Source: Thiolapillus brandeum (GTDB lineage: Bacteria; Pseudomonadota; Gammaproteobacteria; Chromatiales; Chromatiaceae). From it: a stretch of DNA of 64,000 bases. Shown one piece after another: positions 1-9,576 of the stretch. Position numbers and translations under genes: made by a program. Each line of letters starts with the position of its first letter. The first letter of the stretch is position 1. Location of the stretch: contig NZ_AP012273.1 in the NCBI RefSeq assembly GCF_000828615.1, forward strand, positions 682,001 through 746,000, in the 5' to 3' direction. Under the pieces are notes generated by a model. That model searched no databases. It saw only the letters and a list, made by a program, of their open reading frames with translations, and was not told the origin of the DNA.

Positions 1-641
1 TCCAGACCAAAAGCCTTGAATTCTTCATGTACCACGCAGGAGCCGGGCCAGAGCAGCATATCGGCACCAGTCTCCGACTGGATGTAGTGGCCCAGATGTT
101 TGTCAGGAGCCCAGAGAATCTTTTCTCCCTGTTCCTTGAGATGCTGGACGATGGGCAGGGCAATGCCTGAGGTGACCATCCAGTCGGCCCTGGCCTTGAC
201 TTCGGCGCTGGTGTTGGCGTACACCACCACCGTGTGATCAGGATGGGCATCGCAAAAAGCGCTGAACTCAGCCGCCGGGCAGCCTTCATCCAGGGAGCAT
301 GTGGCGTCCAGGTCAGGCATCAACACGCGCTTTTCCGGGTTCAGGATCTTGGCGGTCTCTCCCATGAAGCGCACGCCGCAGACGATCAGGGTGTCGGCAT
401 TGGATTCCGCGCCGTAGCGCGCCATCTCCAGGGAGTCCGCTACACAGCCGCCGGTTTCCTCGGCCAGTTCCTGGAGGTCGCCATCCACATAATAGTGAGC
501 GACCAGCACGGCATTGTTCTTCTTCAGGAGTTCCCTGATGCGATCCTTCAGGCCGTGTTTTTCTTCTGGGGTGAGTTCCGGCCATTTGGGATGGGCGGGT
601 ACCTGGATTTCCTTGGCGCTGGTGGGTTCGCTGGTAGTCAT
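1..641 (-). CDS. nadA: Quinolinate synthase NadA (5' part, runs off the window)
   Basis: Condenses iminoaspartate with dihydroxyacetone phosphate to quinolinate in cytoplasmic NAD biosynthesis, using a [4Fe-4S] cluster. The first 213 residues are present; the family is usually about 350. Visible family motifs are [17 protein letters not shown] with the following CVADSLEMA (first cluster cysteine), then [31 protein letters not shown], and near the window edge [11 protein letters not shown] (second cluster cysteine). The ATG at 641 is preceded by MTTSEP-type non-conserved residues, a normal N-terminus. It is the third gene of a minus-strand run after the ROK kinase, 51 nt away. The C-terminal third, with the last cluster cysteine, lies outside. 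Identification is secure. Confidence 0.95.
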   Translation of the reverse strand, partial: MTTSEPTSAKEIQVPAHPKWPELTPEEKHGLKDRIRELLKKNNAVLVAHYYVDGDLQELAEETGGCVADSLEMARYGAESNADTLIVCGVRFMGETAKILNPEKRVLMPDLDATCSLDEGCPAAEFSAFCDAHPDHTVVVYANTSAEVKARADWMVTSGIALPIVQHLKEQGEKILWAPDKHLGHYIQSETGADMLLWPGSCVVHEEFKAFGL

Positions 642-692
642 TGGAGAAAACGGGTTGCAGTGATATGCCCTTATTATGAACGACGCAGAGCC

Positions 693-1586
693 TTACCGCC
701 ACAGCCAGGCAGCGCCGCGTACGCCGCTGCTGTCTCCGTGCGTGGGAGGCAGCAGTCGGGTGGTGCAGACATCGGAAAACACATAGGGCTCCCACAGGCG
801 GGGAACATTCTCATACAGGCGTTCGATTCCGGACAAGCCTCCGCCCAGGACGATGACATGGGGGTCGAGGATATTGATGATCCCGGCCAGGCTCCTGGCC
901 AGGCGGTGCTCGTAGATGGCCAGAGTCTCCCGGGCCAGGGCGTCGTCTTCAGCAGCGCTGGCCACGATGTCCGGTCCTGCGAGCGCCTGTCCGGTGCGGC
1001 GCTGATGCTCTGCCGCCAGTCCCGGGCCTGAGAGAAAGGTCTCGATACAGCCCTGTTTGCCACACCAGCAGCCGGGACCGGGAAGCTCATCCCTGTCAGG
1101 CCAGGGCAGAGGATTGTGCCCCCATTCGCCGGCAATGGCATTGGGGCCATCCAGCAAATGGCCATGAACGGCAATGCCGCCGCCTGTGCCCGTGCCGATG
1201 ATGACGCCAAAGGCGGTTGGCGCACCCTGGCCGGCGCCGTCCACGGCTTCGGACAGGGTGAAACAGTCAGCATCATTGGCCATACGCAGAGGCCTGTTCA
1301 GGAGATCTTCCAGATCAGCCTTGAGGTTGTGTCCATTCAGGCAGGTGGAGTTTGCATTGCGCATGAGCCCGGTAGCGGGAGAGAGGGATCCTGGTGTGCC
1401 CAGTCCCAGAGGAAGCTGCCTGCCCGCCCTGGTTTCCATTTGCCTGTGCAGGGCGGCAATGGCTTTCAGAGTAGCCGGGTAATCACCCGCTGGCGTAGGA
1501 CACCGGGTGCGCAGCAGTTCAGTGCCATCCCCGCCCAGGAGGATGGCTTCGATCTTGCTGCCGCCCAGATCCACCCCGGCCAGCAT
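693..1586 (-). CDS. ROK-family sugar kinase (fructokinase/N-acetylglucosamine kinase type)
   Basis: ATP-dependent cytoplasmic sugar kinase of the ROK family, 297 aa, close to the usual 300 of Mak and NagK. The phosphate-binding DLGGSK is at residues 6-11, the catalytic NDAD at about 104-107, the adenosine motif GTGTGGG at 131-137, and the zinc site GEWGH plus CWCGKQGC at 153-180. These motifs predict an active enzyme. The substrate cannot be fixed from sequence; fructose, N-acetylglucosamine and N-acetylmannosamine are all handled by close relatives. It starts 6 nt after the stop of the GTPase gene and lies 51 nt before nadA, so the three are probably co-transcribed, although no metabolic link is obvious. 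Confidence 0.88.
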   Translation of the reverse strand: MLAGVDLGGSKIEAILLGGDGTELLRTRCPTPAGDYPATLKAIAALHRQMETRAGRQLPLGLGTPGSLSPATGLMRNANSTCLNGHNLKADLEDLLNRPLRMANDADCFTLSEAVDGAGQGAPTAFGVIIGTGTGGGIAVHGHLLDGPNAIAGEWGHNPLPWPDRDELPGPGCWCGKQGCIETFLSGPGLAAEHQRRTGQALAGPDIVASAAEDDALARETLAIYEHRLARSLAGIINILDPHVIVLGGGLSGIERLYENVPRLWEPYVFSDVCTTRLLPPTHGDSSGVRGAAWLWR

Positions 1587-1592
1587 AATGGA

Positions 1593-3080
1593 TCATTCCC
1601 GGGCTTCTGTGGCAGGGGATGTGTCCCCGGCTTCATCTCCCGGTGCTTCTACGGCTTCTTCTGTTTGGCCGGAAGGATTGGTGAAGCGGTCGTTGAGTTG
1701 TTGTACGAACTTGTCAGCCCGGTTGACGAGTGCAGAGAGCTTGCGCCGGGTGCCGCGTCCCCAGCCAGCCGGAGTCTTTGCCATCAGGCTGCGCCAGGGA
1801 CGGGTGCTCCTGTGGAAGGCAGCTGCCAGATTGATTTTCACGGGCAGCCCCTGTTCCTGCTTGACCAGCCATCCCGTCAGGCTGCGGGCCGCCAGCCGGC
1901 GCAGTGCCAGATGCAGGGCAAAACCGCCGCCAAGAACCACGGCCAGTACAATGCCGCTGTGCAGGGTGCTTTCGTGCGTCCATTGCCACCAGGTGCCCAG
2001 TTGGCCGTTGCTGGCGCCCAGACCCAGCACCAGAGCTGCAATCAGGCCAAAGGCAATGCCGTCCAGCCAGAGTACGCGCTTTTTCCAGCGGGCCAGGGCC
2101 TCAGTGAGCGTGGGAATGACCTGCTCCCCGATTTCCCGGCTGGTTTTTTCCAGGGCAGCGACGATGCGGTAGGCGCGCTCGACTTCCACCTGGGCCATGC
2201 GGTCGTATATTTCCGCCAGATCCTTGTCCCGCTTGCTTTCATAGCGCTGACGCAGCTTGTCATCCTCGATCTGGTTGGATGCCGTGTGGCTGTAGATGGT
2301 ATAGAAACGACCGGCGGTCAGGCCATGTTCCCCCAGGGCGCGTTGCCAGGCGGCGATTACTTCCTCAGGGTTGTCTTCCTTGGCAGTCGTGTCTATCTGA
2401 TTGAGAATAAACATGAACTTTCCGGAATCCGGACGGTGAATGGTTTTGGCAACCAAATGTTCCAGGGTATCGCGCATGGCGCCGGGTTCCGGGTGTCGGG
2501 CATCGAAGAACACCAGCACCAGGTCTGAGAGATCCACCATGTGGTCGGTGATGCGCAGGGTGGAAGTACGTTGGGCGTCCGCGTCGAAGCCCGGGGAATC
2601 GATGAGAATCTTGCCCTTGAGGCGTTCGCTGTTGCAGCTCTTGAGCTGCAGATAAGCGTCGATACGGTCGCCTTCGCCTTCTGCTACCAGTTCGATTTCA
2701 CGGCTGATCTTGTAAAAAGGGAAGCGTGGATCGGAATCCAGGGCTACACCGGGCAGGGTGTGGGGAGTGGGATCCTCGCTGTAGCAGAGTACGGTGAACT
2801 TGTCGTCCACGGCCTGGTTGCCGCTGCGTTGCAACTGGGTTTCCAGGTAATTGTTGATGAAGGTCGATTTGCCTGCGGAGAATGTGCCCAGAATGGAGAT
2901 CAGGGGCCACCAGGGAATCTGCGTGGCAAAGGACTCGCTACGGCTCAGAAGCCCCATGCGATAGGCCACCTTGTCCAGCTCGCGGAAACTCTGTACGGCG
3001 TTGAGCAGCACGGGGTTTTCCTTTTCCAGGTGGGATTCCAGTTGTTTCAGTCGGTTTTCGATAATATCTTGGTCGGCCAT
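1593..3080 (-). CDS. Dynamin-like membrane GTPase
   Basis: Large GTPase of the dynamin superfamily, 495 aa from the ATG at 3080. The P-loop GTFSAGKS is at residues 65-72, the G3 motif DSPG at 162-165 and the G4-like NQID at 228-231. Two hydrophobic segments near residues 337-357 and 376-395 form a membrane hairpin, followed by a basic C-terminal region. Bacterial members of this type are associated with inner-membrane remodelling or repair; the role here is inferred. An in-frame upstream extension to 3329 exists but is low-complexity and Ser/Thr/Arg-rich, and the MADQ start gives a normal N-terminus. First gene of the minus-strand run leading to nadA. Confidence 0.82.
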   Translation of the reverse strand: MADQDIIENRLKQLESHLEKENPVLLNAVQSFRELDKVAYRMGLLSRSESFATQIPWWPLISILGTFSAGKSTFINNYLETQLQRSGNQAVDDKFTVLCYSEDPTPHTLPGVALDSDPRFPFYKISREIELVAEGEGDRIDAYLQLKSCNSERLKGKILIDSPGFDADAQRTSTLRITDHMVDLSDLVLVFFDARHPEPGAMRDTLEHLVAKTIHRPDSGKFMFILNQIDTTAKEDNPEEVIAAWQRALGEHGLTAGRFYTIYSHTASNQIEDDKLRQRYESKRDKDLAEIYDRMAQVEVERAYRIVAALEKTSREIGEQVIPTLTEALARWKKRVLWLDGIAFGLIAALVLGLGASNGQLGTWWQWTHESTLHSGIVLAVVLGGGFALHLALRRLAARSLTGWLVKQEQGLPVKINLAAAFHRSTRPWRSLMAKTPAGWGRGTRRKLSALVNRADKFVQQLNDRFTNPSGQTEEAVEAPGDEAGDTSPATEARE

Positions 3081-3388
3081 TGATCTCTCTGAGGATGCTT
3101 CGGTGTTTGATTGAGGGATGTCGTCTATGGTGGCTACACCCACAGTACGGAACCCGTATTTACAAATAGTAACCCGAGTCGGACGGGCGCGGGTAGTGCG
3201 GACTGTTGATGTGGACTCCCGAATACCGCTTTCAGTTCCCTGATTTTGAGAAGAATCGAAGACGATATGGTTCTCAATGATGGAAAAATCGGCTGGAATA
3301 TTGGATAATCCTGGGTCACATGTCGGCACTCCCCCCGGAGGGTCGACAGTTGTCAGTGGATAATGAGAATTATTAGTGGAGGTGTAAC
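3081..3388. other. Divergent intergenic region, GTPase gene / RND cluster
   Basis: Separates the minus-strand GTPase gene from the plus-strand RND cluster. It holds the Fur-box-like sequence at 3359-3377 and otherwise no gene that can be supported. An in-frame extension of the GTPase reading frame crosses most of it, but the encoded residues do not look like a folded protein. Confidence 0.6.
3359..3377 (+). promoter_or_regulatory. Putative Fur box
   Basis: The 19 bases GATAATGAGAATTATTAGT match 15 of 19 positions of the classical Fur consensus GATAATGATAATCATTATC. The first six bases, GATAAT, could also serve as a -10 hexamer, giving the usual overlap of operator and promoter. It ends directly before the ribosome binding site GGAGGTG of the SCP2-like gene. 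Seen by eye; no matrix score was computed. Confidence 0.5.
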
Positions 3389-3784
3389 ATGGCTGACCTG
3401 TTTTCTGCGGATTGGATGGCCGCTTTTGCGGACCATTGGAATGCTGAAGATGATTTGACTGGCCCCCTGGGGGATATCGGCTTCAACAGTGTGATCGGCT
3501 ATGGCTTTCCCGATGATGATCAGCCTGCGGGGGTATTGGTTGTCGAGAATGGCAAGGCAGTCTCCGGTGGCGCTTACAATGGTGAAGATCTGAACTGGGA
3601 TATCCGCGCATCGGCTGACCAGTGGAACAAGTGGATCGCCAAACCTCCCGGCATGATGGGGCTGGGCGCGGCATTCACCACCGGCAAAATGAAATTCAAG
3701 GTGGGTGACTATGGCTCCATGCTCAAGGATCCGCGCATGGCCAAGCCCTTCATCAAGAGCTTTTCCGTTATGGGAAAGGTGTAG
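3389..3784 (+). CDS. SCP2-like small protein (sterol-carrier/lipid-binding fold)
   Basis: 131-aa cytoplasmic protein without signal peptide. The C-terminal half, GLGAAFTTGKMKFKVGDYGS followed by a FIKSFSVMG ending, matches the typical SCP2 pattern of a small hydrophobic-ligand-binding domain (a TGKxKxxGD core near residues 97-107, then a helix ending in FxxxFxxMG). SCP2 proteins bind lipids or other hydrophobic molecules; the ligand here is unknown. Strong GGAGGTG ribosome binding site 5 nt before the ATG. It opens the plus-strand cluster that encodes an RND adaptor and permease, which suggests a hydrophobic substrate. It lies just after a Fur-box-like sequence. Confidence 0.7.
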   Translation: MADLFSADWMAAFADHWNAEDDLTGPLGDIGFNSVIGYGFPDDDQPAGVLVVENGKAVSGGAYNGEDLNWDIRASADQWNKWIAKPPGMMGLGAAFTTGKMKFKVGDYGSMLKDPRMAKPFIKSFSVMGKV

Positions 3785-3896
3785 CTGCCTTGTCAGCGCC
3801 AGCAACTGGCCTCTTCAGGGTTGGCGGATCCTTTGCTGTTTATCTAAACTACCCGGGCGGCATGCCCGGCTTTCAGGAATCTTGGGAATCACGTAT

Positions 3897-5048
3897 ATGA
3901 GCAATATCAGGATAGTGCGGGCGGCGGTTGTGGCTTTCGTCATTTCGCTCGGAAACCCAGGCTCGGCACTGGCAGAGGATAAGAATTCTTTTGGCGAAAT
4001 CTTCGTGGTTCAGGCTTCGGACCGCCAGCCTACCGTCTCCATTGGCGGCACCGTGGTGCCCTACAAGCAGGTGACCCTGGCGGCGCAGATCCCCGGGCGG
4101 GTCAAATATATTGCCGGCATCGAGGGTGATGCCTTCAAGGAAGGCACGCTACTGGTGGCCATCGATGATTCCGAGCTTCTGGCCAAGCGTGCTGCTGCCT
4201 ACGCCCAGTTGTCCTCCGCAGAAGCCGAACTGCGCAATGCCGGGGTGCAGTATTCCCGGGAACTGTGGTCGCCCAAGTCCAAGGCAGCTCCTGGTGGTAT
4301 GGGAATCCCGAATCTGTTTGATCAGATGTTTACCGCACCCGCAGAGGACTTCATGGGGGAGCGTGACCGGGGCGCGGAGCGCAGTGCCGATTTGTACGCC
4401 TCCACAACCCGTATCGAGCAGGCGCGTTCGGCCATCATGCGCGCCCGTTCAGAAATTCAGGCCATCGAAGCCAAACTGCGCGATGCCAAGAGCCTGGCGC
4501 CTTTTGATGGTGTGATCATGAACAAGATGGTGGAAGTTGGCGATACGGTGCAACCTGGCGTTCCCATGCTGCGCTTTGCCGATATCACCTGGTTGCAGGT
4601 GGAGCTGAATATCCCCGCCCGTCTGGTCACCGGACTTCAGGAAATGATGGTGCTGAAGAAAGCAGCAACCTTCGATGACTATGCGGAACCCGTGGACGTG
4701 CGTGTCGCCCAGATCTATCCCATGGCGGATGCCCAGCGTCACACCATCAAGGTCAAGTTTGATATACCCCAGGGCATATCCCAGCCTGGTATGTATGCCA
4801 AGATCAATATCCCGGATACCAGTCATGCTGCAGAAACCGGTAGTCTGCCGGTCATTCCGGCCACGGCTATTCGATATCGTGGCAGTTTGCCCGTGGTCTA
4901 TGTACAAAATGAAGAAGGCAAGGCGGAATTGCGCCTGATTCGTGAAGGCCGCCGCATGGGCAATGGGATGGTCACTGTGCTCTCTGGTCTGGCGCCGGGG
5001 GACAAGGTCTGGGTCAACCCGCGGCCAGGGATGATTTCCGGTTCCTGA
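3897..5048 (+). CDS. RND efflux periplasmic adaptor (membrane fusion protein)
   Basis: 383-aa periplasmic adaptor of the HlyD/AcrA family. A signal peptide covers about residues 1-26 (cleavage after SALA). The first half of the lipoyl-like barrel-sandwich domain is at about 50-95, an interrupting helical hairpin at about 95-205, and the second barrel half at the LAPFDGVIMNKMVEVGD segment, followed by a beta-barrel and a membrane-proximal domain. It would link the RND permease encoded next to an outer-membrane channel; no channel gene lies nearby. The ATG at 3897 is chosen because the signal peptide begins there; the open frame extends upstream without meaning. The hairpin contains a Gly/Pro-rich insertion (near PGGMGIPNLFDQMF). 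Confidence 0.85.
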   Translation: MSNIRIVRAAVVAFVISLGNPGSALAEDKNSFGEIFVVQASDRQPTVSIGGTVVPYKQVTLAAQIPGRVKYIAGIEGDAFKEGTLLVAIDDSELLAKRAAAYAQLSSAEAELRNAGVQYSRELWSPKSKAAPGGMGIPNLFDQMFTAPAEDFMGERDRGAERSADLYASTTRIEQARSAIMRARSEIQAIEAKLRDAKSLAPFDGVIMNKMVEVGDTVQPGVPMLRFADITWLQVELNIPARLVTGLQEMMVLKKAATFDDYAEPVDVRVAQIYPMADAQRHTIKVKFDIPQGISQPGMYAKINIPDTSHAAETGSLPVIPATAIRYRGSLPVVYVQNEEGKAELRLIREGRRMGNGMVTVLSGLAPGDKVWVNPRPGMISGS

Positions 5049-5221
5049 TTGGGGAACGGTATCGCTTCCTGCGGGGAAAGAACAGCCGTTCGGGGCTGGA
5101 TTGTGAAATTGGGGGCGGATGTTGCGGATTCCGGTGCAGTTTCACCTGATTGTCCCATACACGAATATGGCTCCGCCAGGGGCCATGAACTACAAAACAA
5201 CTTACACAGGTTATTGATGGT

Positions 5222-8200
5222 ATGAGTGATCTCGATACCAAGCCCCACAATCCCCCCCTTTCCGGTGTCGTGGAAGAGTCAGAGAATCTCGGGATAGCAG
5301 GGCGTACAGCGCGCTTCTTCATCAATTCCCCCCTGTCTCCATTGTTGTACCTCACCATGTTCCTTCTGGGGATGGCGGGCCTGATTATGACGCCGCGCCA
5401 GGAAGATCCACAGATCTCCGTGCCGCTCATCGATCTTTTCGTTCAATATCCGGGTGCTCCCGTGGAAGAAGTGGCCTCCCTGGCCATTCAGCCCCTGGAG
5501 CGCATGATGTGGGAGATACCGGGCGTCAAACATGTCTATTCCGCGTCTCAGCGCGGTGGTGGCATGGTGACCGTGCAGTTCGAGGTGGGTGAGGAAATGG
5601 AGCCTTCCCTGGTGAAGGTCAACGAACAGTTGGCCTCCAACATGGACAAGATTCCCAACGGTGTTTCGCCGCCTCTTGTACAGGCCAAGGGTATCGATGA
5701 TGTGCCTGTGGTCACCCTGACTCTTTGGTCTGACAAGGACTACAACGGTGATGGTATTCCTGACGTGGATGACAGCCAGTTGCGCCGCTTGGCGTTGTCT
5801 GTGCTTCAGTCCATCAAGGAGATTCCCGATACCGGCGAGGGCTTTGTGGTGGGAGGGCGCGCCGAGCAGGTCACTATCGAAGTGTTGCCCGAACGCCTGG
5901 CGGGTTATGGCATCAGCCTGGGACAGGTGGCGCAGGCCATTCAGCAGGCCAACGTGGAGCAGCAGGCGGGCAACGTGGAAGCGGCTGGCACTCACTTCAC
6001 CGTAGTAACCGGCAGGTTCCTGAGAACCGCTGATGATATCAATCAGCTCAAGGTAGGCAGTCATAACGGGGTTCCCGTATACGTGCGGGATGTGGCTCTG
6101 GTTCATCAGGGCCCTGAAGATGCCAAGCGCATGGTGGCCTATTACACGGGAGCTGCATCCGAGAATCCGGATCTTGCTGTCAGCGTACCGGCGGTGACTG
6201 TCGCTATCGCCAAGAAGAAAGGCACCAATGGTGTTGATGTTGCCAACAAGGTACTGGAACGAGTGGAGGAACTCAAGGGGCGCCTGATCCCCAGCAATGT
6301 GCAGGTGAGTGTTACCCGCAACTATGGCAAGACTGCAAATGACAAGGTCACCGCCCTGATCTTCAAGCTGTTTGTGGCCACTTTCTTCGTATTCATTCTG
6401 GTGTGGTGGGCCTTCCGTGCCCTCAAGCCGGCCATTGTGGTGCTGCTGGTTATCCCTGTCGTTCTGTTGTTCACGGTTTTTGGCGCCTGGATGTTGGGCT
6501 TTACTATCGACCGGGTGTCCCTGTTCGCCCTGATTTTTTCCATAGGAATCCTGGTGGATGATGCCATCGTGGTAGTGGAAAACATCTACCGGCGCTGGCT
6601 GGAAGAAGGCAAGACAGATGCGGAGACTGCCGTGGATGCGGTGCGGGAAGTGGGCAACCCCACGATTCTCGCCACCTTGACCGTTATCGGCGCCCTCCTG
6701 CCCATGGGCTTTGTGTCCGGCATGATGGGGCCCTATATGATGCCCATTCCGGCCCTGGGTTCAGTGGCCATGGTCATATCCCTGTTTGCGGCTTTCGTGT
6801 TTACCCCCTGGCTGGCTATCCATCCTGTATTCCGGCCTTCAATGGAATATCTGGCGATTGCGGAAAAACGCGAGCACAGGGAAGCGGAGAAACTGGAGAA
6901 GGTATTCCGCCGCATCCTCATGCCCATGATCGAAAATCCACGCAAGGCGCGGCGTTTTCGCCTGGCCATGTGGGGGGTTTTCCTGCTCATGTGTTCCATG
7001 TTCTATTTCAAACTGGTGGTAGTGAAGATGCTGCCCCTGGACAACAAGCCGGAATATTCCGTGGTGCTGGATATGCCCGAAGGCACAGCCCTGGCAGAGA
7101 CAGCGAACCGCGCCAACCAGATTGCCAACCTGGTGCGCAAGCTGCCGGAAGTGACTGCGGTACAGGTCTATGTGGGCACCGCCAAGCCCTTTGATTTCAA
7201 TGGCATGGTGCGGCATTACTACCTGCGCAACAAACCCTGGCAGGCAGAAATACAAGTACAACTGCTGGACAAGCATGAGCGCAAGCGCAGCAGCCACGAG
7301 ATTGCCGTAGAGACCCGGGCACGGGTCAAGGAGCTGTTCAAGGATGTGAATGCCAATTTTGCGGTGGTGGAAATGCCACCGGGGCCGCCGGTGCTTCAGT
7401 CCGTGGTGGCTACGGTTTATGGGCCTGATGCGCCGACCCGGCACAAGGTCGCGGCGGATCTGACCGAGATATTCTCTGAAGCACCGAACCTGACCGATGT
7501 GGACAACTACATGGTCAAACCCCACGACTACTGGCGCTTTGTGGTGGATCGGGACAAGGCCGATATGCGCGGCATTTCCGTGGATTCCATTAACAAGAAT
7601 CTGGCCATGGCCCTGGGGGGCATGGTTTTGGGCGACGTCAAGCAACGGGCCGGCCATGAACCCGTGAATATTGTTATTCAGGTTCCTCTTGCAGAACGTT
7701 CTCAGATTACGCGATTGGGAGATCTGCTCATCCAGTCTGTGGATGGTGTGGGCGTGCCTTTGCGTGAGTTGGGCGAATTCAAGCGCGTCCCTGTGGAGCC
7801 CACAGTGTTCAACAAGGATCTGCGTGCCGTGGAGTACGTGGTGGCAGATGTAGGTGGACGCCTGGCGGCCCCCGTGTACGGCATGATGCAAGTGGAAGAT
7901 CTGCTGGGCCATTGGAAGGATGACAAACCCTATGTCACGCCGGACAATATCAAGCTGGAGGACAATACCTTCTGGACAGGGCCGCCTCCTACGGACGGGC
8001 ATTCCGGTTTCGAGTGGACGGGTGAATGGACGGTTACCTATGAAACCTTCCGGGATATGGGCGCCGCTTTTGCTGCGGCCCTGGTACTGATCTACATCCT
8101 GGTGGTGTGGGAGTTTGGCAACTTCCGCATTCCTGCACTCATCATGTCTCCCATTCCCTTGACTTTGCTGGGCATTCTTCCCATGCATGCCATTTTCTTT

Positions 8201-9451
8201 GCGCTGGGGTTGGGCGGGGAATTTACGGCCACTTCCATGATTGGCTGGATCGCCCTGGCGGGCATTATCGTGCGTAACTCCATCCTGTTGGTGGATTTCT
8301 CCATTCATGAAGTACAGAAGGGAGTTAGCGTACCGGAGGCGGTGATACGAGCCTGTAAAACCCGTACACGCCCTATTTTGATCACGGCATTTGCCCTGGT
8401 TTTCGCTTCTTCGGTGATCTTTTTTGACCCTATCTTCCAGGGCATGGCGATTTCTCTGGCTTCCGGTGTGCTGGTATCCACGATTCTTACCCTGGTAGTC
8501 ATACCCCTGGGCATGGTGGCTGCTTCGGATTCCCTGTGTGAGGCAGCCGGACGCCGTTGTCCCAAGGCGCCCAAGGGCAGGAAAGGACCCCAGGGGGGCG
8601 GTTCCGGAGGTGGTGGCAGAACGTTTCTCAAGCGTGGCTGGAATGCAGTGGCAACCGTTCTGATTGGCGCTATTGGCTTGTTTGCATCAGTGATCCGCAT
8701 GTTTCGTGGCAAGAACAAGGCTCAGCCCCATAGACATGTAGCAACGGAATCTGCCAGTACCCCACAAAAGACCGCTGCTCAGAAGTCCGGCGCACAGAAA
8801 ACGCCTGAAGAGCGAGCTGTTGGGCAAAACCGTGCCGATACGGTTTCTGATGAGGAAGAAGGAAAGTCGCTGGATGTGGAGCGTGTCGAGAAGGACCTGG
8901 AGATAATCGCCCAGCCTTTGCGTAAATCTGCCGCATCGGCAGTGATTCTGGAAGAGTCGAAGAAATCCGTACCCCCACGCAAGAAAACAGTGAAAAAGCA
9001 GGCGGCCAAAAAAGTTGCCGCCAAGGCGAAGCCAGCCCTTGAAGTGGACAGCAAAGCGACAGACAAAGGGGCTACAGACAAAAAATCAAATAAGGTGGTA
9101 ACGAAGAAGCCTGGGGCTAAGAAAACAGTGGTGAGAAAAGCGGCTGCCAAAAAGCCGGCCACCAGGCAATCGGCACCAAAGAAAGCCACTGCCAAGAAGA
9201 CTGCCGCCAAGAAGGCTGTTGCCAAGAAGGCTGTTGCCAAGAAGGACGCCACCAAGAAGGCTGTTGCCAGGAAGACACCGGTAGTGCAAAAGGGCGCACC
9301 CGGCAAATCGCCGGTAAAAACCGCCACAGCTGCGCCACGCAAAAAAGTCGCCAAGAAAAAAGTGATGCCATTGGCTGTGGCCAGGAAAAATGGCCGGCGG
9401 GGTATCCGCTTGAAAAGTCTGGACAGTAGTGATGATGGTCTGTCATCCTGA
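5222..9451 (+). CDS. RND permease (AcrB superfamily) with histone-H1-like C-terminal tail
   Basis: 1409-aa inner-membrane proton-driven exporter. The first 1100 or so residues form a standard RND permease: N-terminal TM, two large periplasmic loops and the proton-relay TM4 motif ILVDDAIVVVENIYRR near residue 445. Beyond the last TM (about 1098) it continues for some 310 unusual residues: a Gly-rich linker (1125-1133), an extra hydrophobic segment (about 1143-1159), an acidic stretch with SDEEEGKSL (about 1209-1217), then a long Lys/Ala/Pro tail (about 1250-1385) built of AKKAVAKKA-type repeats as in histone H1. Normal RND permeases end near 1050 residues. The tail is in frame with no stop and the upstream domain is intact, so it looks like a true fusion. 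Partner of the adaptor encoded before it. Confidence 0.88.
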   Translation: MSDLDTKPHNPPLSGVVEESENLGIAGRTARFFINSPLSPLLYLTMFLLGMAGLIMTPRQEDPQISVPLIDLFVQYPGAPVEEVASLAIQPLERMMWEIPGVKHVYSASQRGGGMVTVQFEVGEEMEPSLVKVNEQLASNMDKIPNGVSPPLVQAKGIDDVPVVTLTLWSDKDYNGDGIPDVDDSQLRRLALSVLQSIKEIPDTGEGFVVGGRAEQVTIEVLPERLAGYGISLGQVAQAIQQANVEQQAGNVEAAGTHFTVVTGRFLRTADDINQLKVGSHNGVPVYVRDVALVHQGPEDAKRMVAYYTGAASENPDLAVSVPAVTVAIAKKKGTNGVDVANKVLERVEELKGRLIPSNVQVSVTRNYGKTANDKVTALIFKLFVATFFVFILVWWAFRALKPAIVVLLVIPVVLLFTVFGAWMLGFTIDRVSLFALIFSIGILVDDAIVVVENIYRRWLEEGKTDAETAVDAVREVGNPTILATLTVIGALLPMGFVSGMMGPYMMPIPALGSVAMVISLFAAFVFTPWLAIHPVFRPSMEYLAIAEKREHREAEKLEKVFRRILMPMIENPRKARRFRLAMWGVFLLMCSMFYFKLVVVKMLPLDNKPEYSVVLDMPEGTALAETANRANQIANLVRKLPEVTAVQVYVGTAKPFDFNGMVRHYYLRNKPWQAEIQVQLLDKHERKRSSHEIAVETRARVKELFKDVNANFAVVEMPPGPPVLQSVVATVYGPDAPTRHKVAADLTEIFSEAPNLTDVDNYMVKPHDYWRFVVDRDKADMRGISVDSINKNLAMALGGMVLGDVKQRAGHEPVNIVIQVPLAERSQITRLGDLLIQSVDGVGVPLRELGEFKRVPVEPTVFNKDLRAVEYVVADVGGRLAAPVYGMMQVEDLLGHWKDDKPYVTPDNIKLEDNTFWTGPPPTDGHSGFEWTGEWTVTYETFRDMGAAFAAALVLIYILVVWEFGNFRIPALIMSPIPLTLLGILPMHAIFFALGLGGEFTATSMIGWIALAGIIVRNSILLVDFSIHEVQKGVSVPEAVIRACKTRTRPILITAFALVFASSVIFFDPIFQGMAISLASGVLVSTILTLVVIPLGMVAASDSLCEAAGRRCPKAPKGRKGPQGGGSGGGGRTFLKRGWNAVATVLIGAIGLFASVIRMFRGKNKAQPHRHVATESASTPQKTAAQKSGAQKTPEERAVGQNRADTVSDEEEGKSLDVERVEKDLEIIAQPLRKSAASAVILEESKKSVPPRKKTVKKQAAKKVAAKAKPALEVDSKATDKGATDKKSNKVVTKKPGAKKTVVRKAAAKKPATRQSAPKKATAKKTAAKKAVAKKAVAKKDATKKAVARKTPVVQKGAPGKSPVKTATAAPRKKVAKKKVMPLAVARKNGRRGIRLKSLDSSDDGLSS

Positions 9452-9576
9452 TCCAGCAAAGGCCCGGTTCAGTGGGGGTGCCGAGCCATGGCCTGTGTTT
9501 TATACGCCGCTGAATTCCTGCCTTTTACGCTCAGGATGAATCAGCAGTTCTTCAATGACTTAGGGAGATACCGGCA

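Noticed and set aside
1116-2528. 470-codon plus-strand frame over the ROK kinase and GTPase genes
   Set aside because: It runs antisense to two genes with intact catalytic motifs.
6839-8308. Long minus-strand frame inside the RND permease gene
   Set aside because: The sense frame has clear RND motifs; the antisense product is His/Gln-rich without any family pattern.
8779-9459. Antisense frame of 226 codons with Phe/Leu/Ala repeats that looks like a membrane protein
   Set aside because: It is the reverse reading of the Lys/Ala repeat of the RND tail; the repetition arises from the sense codons.
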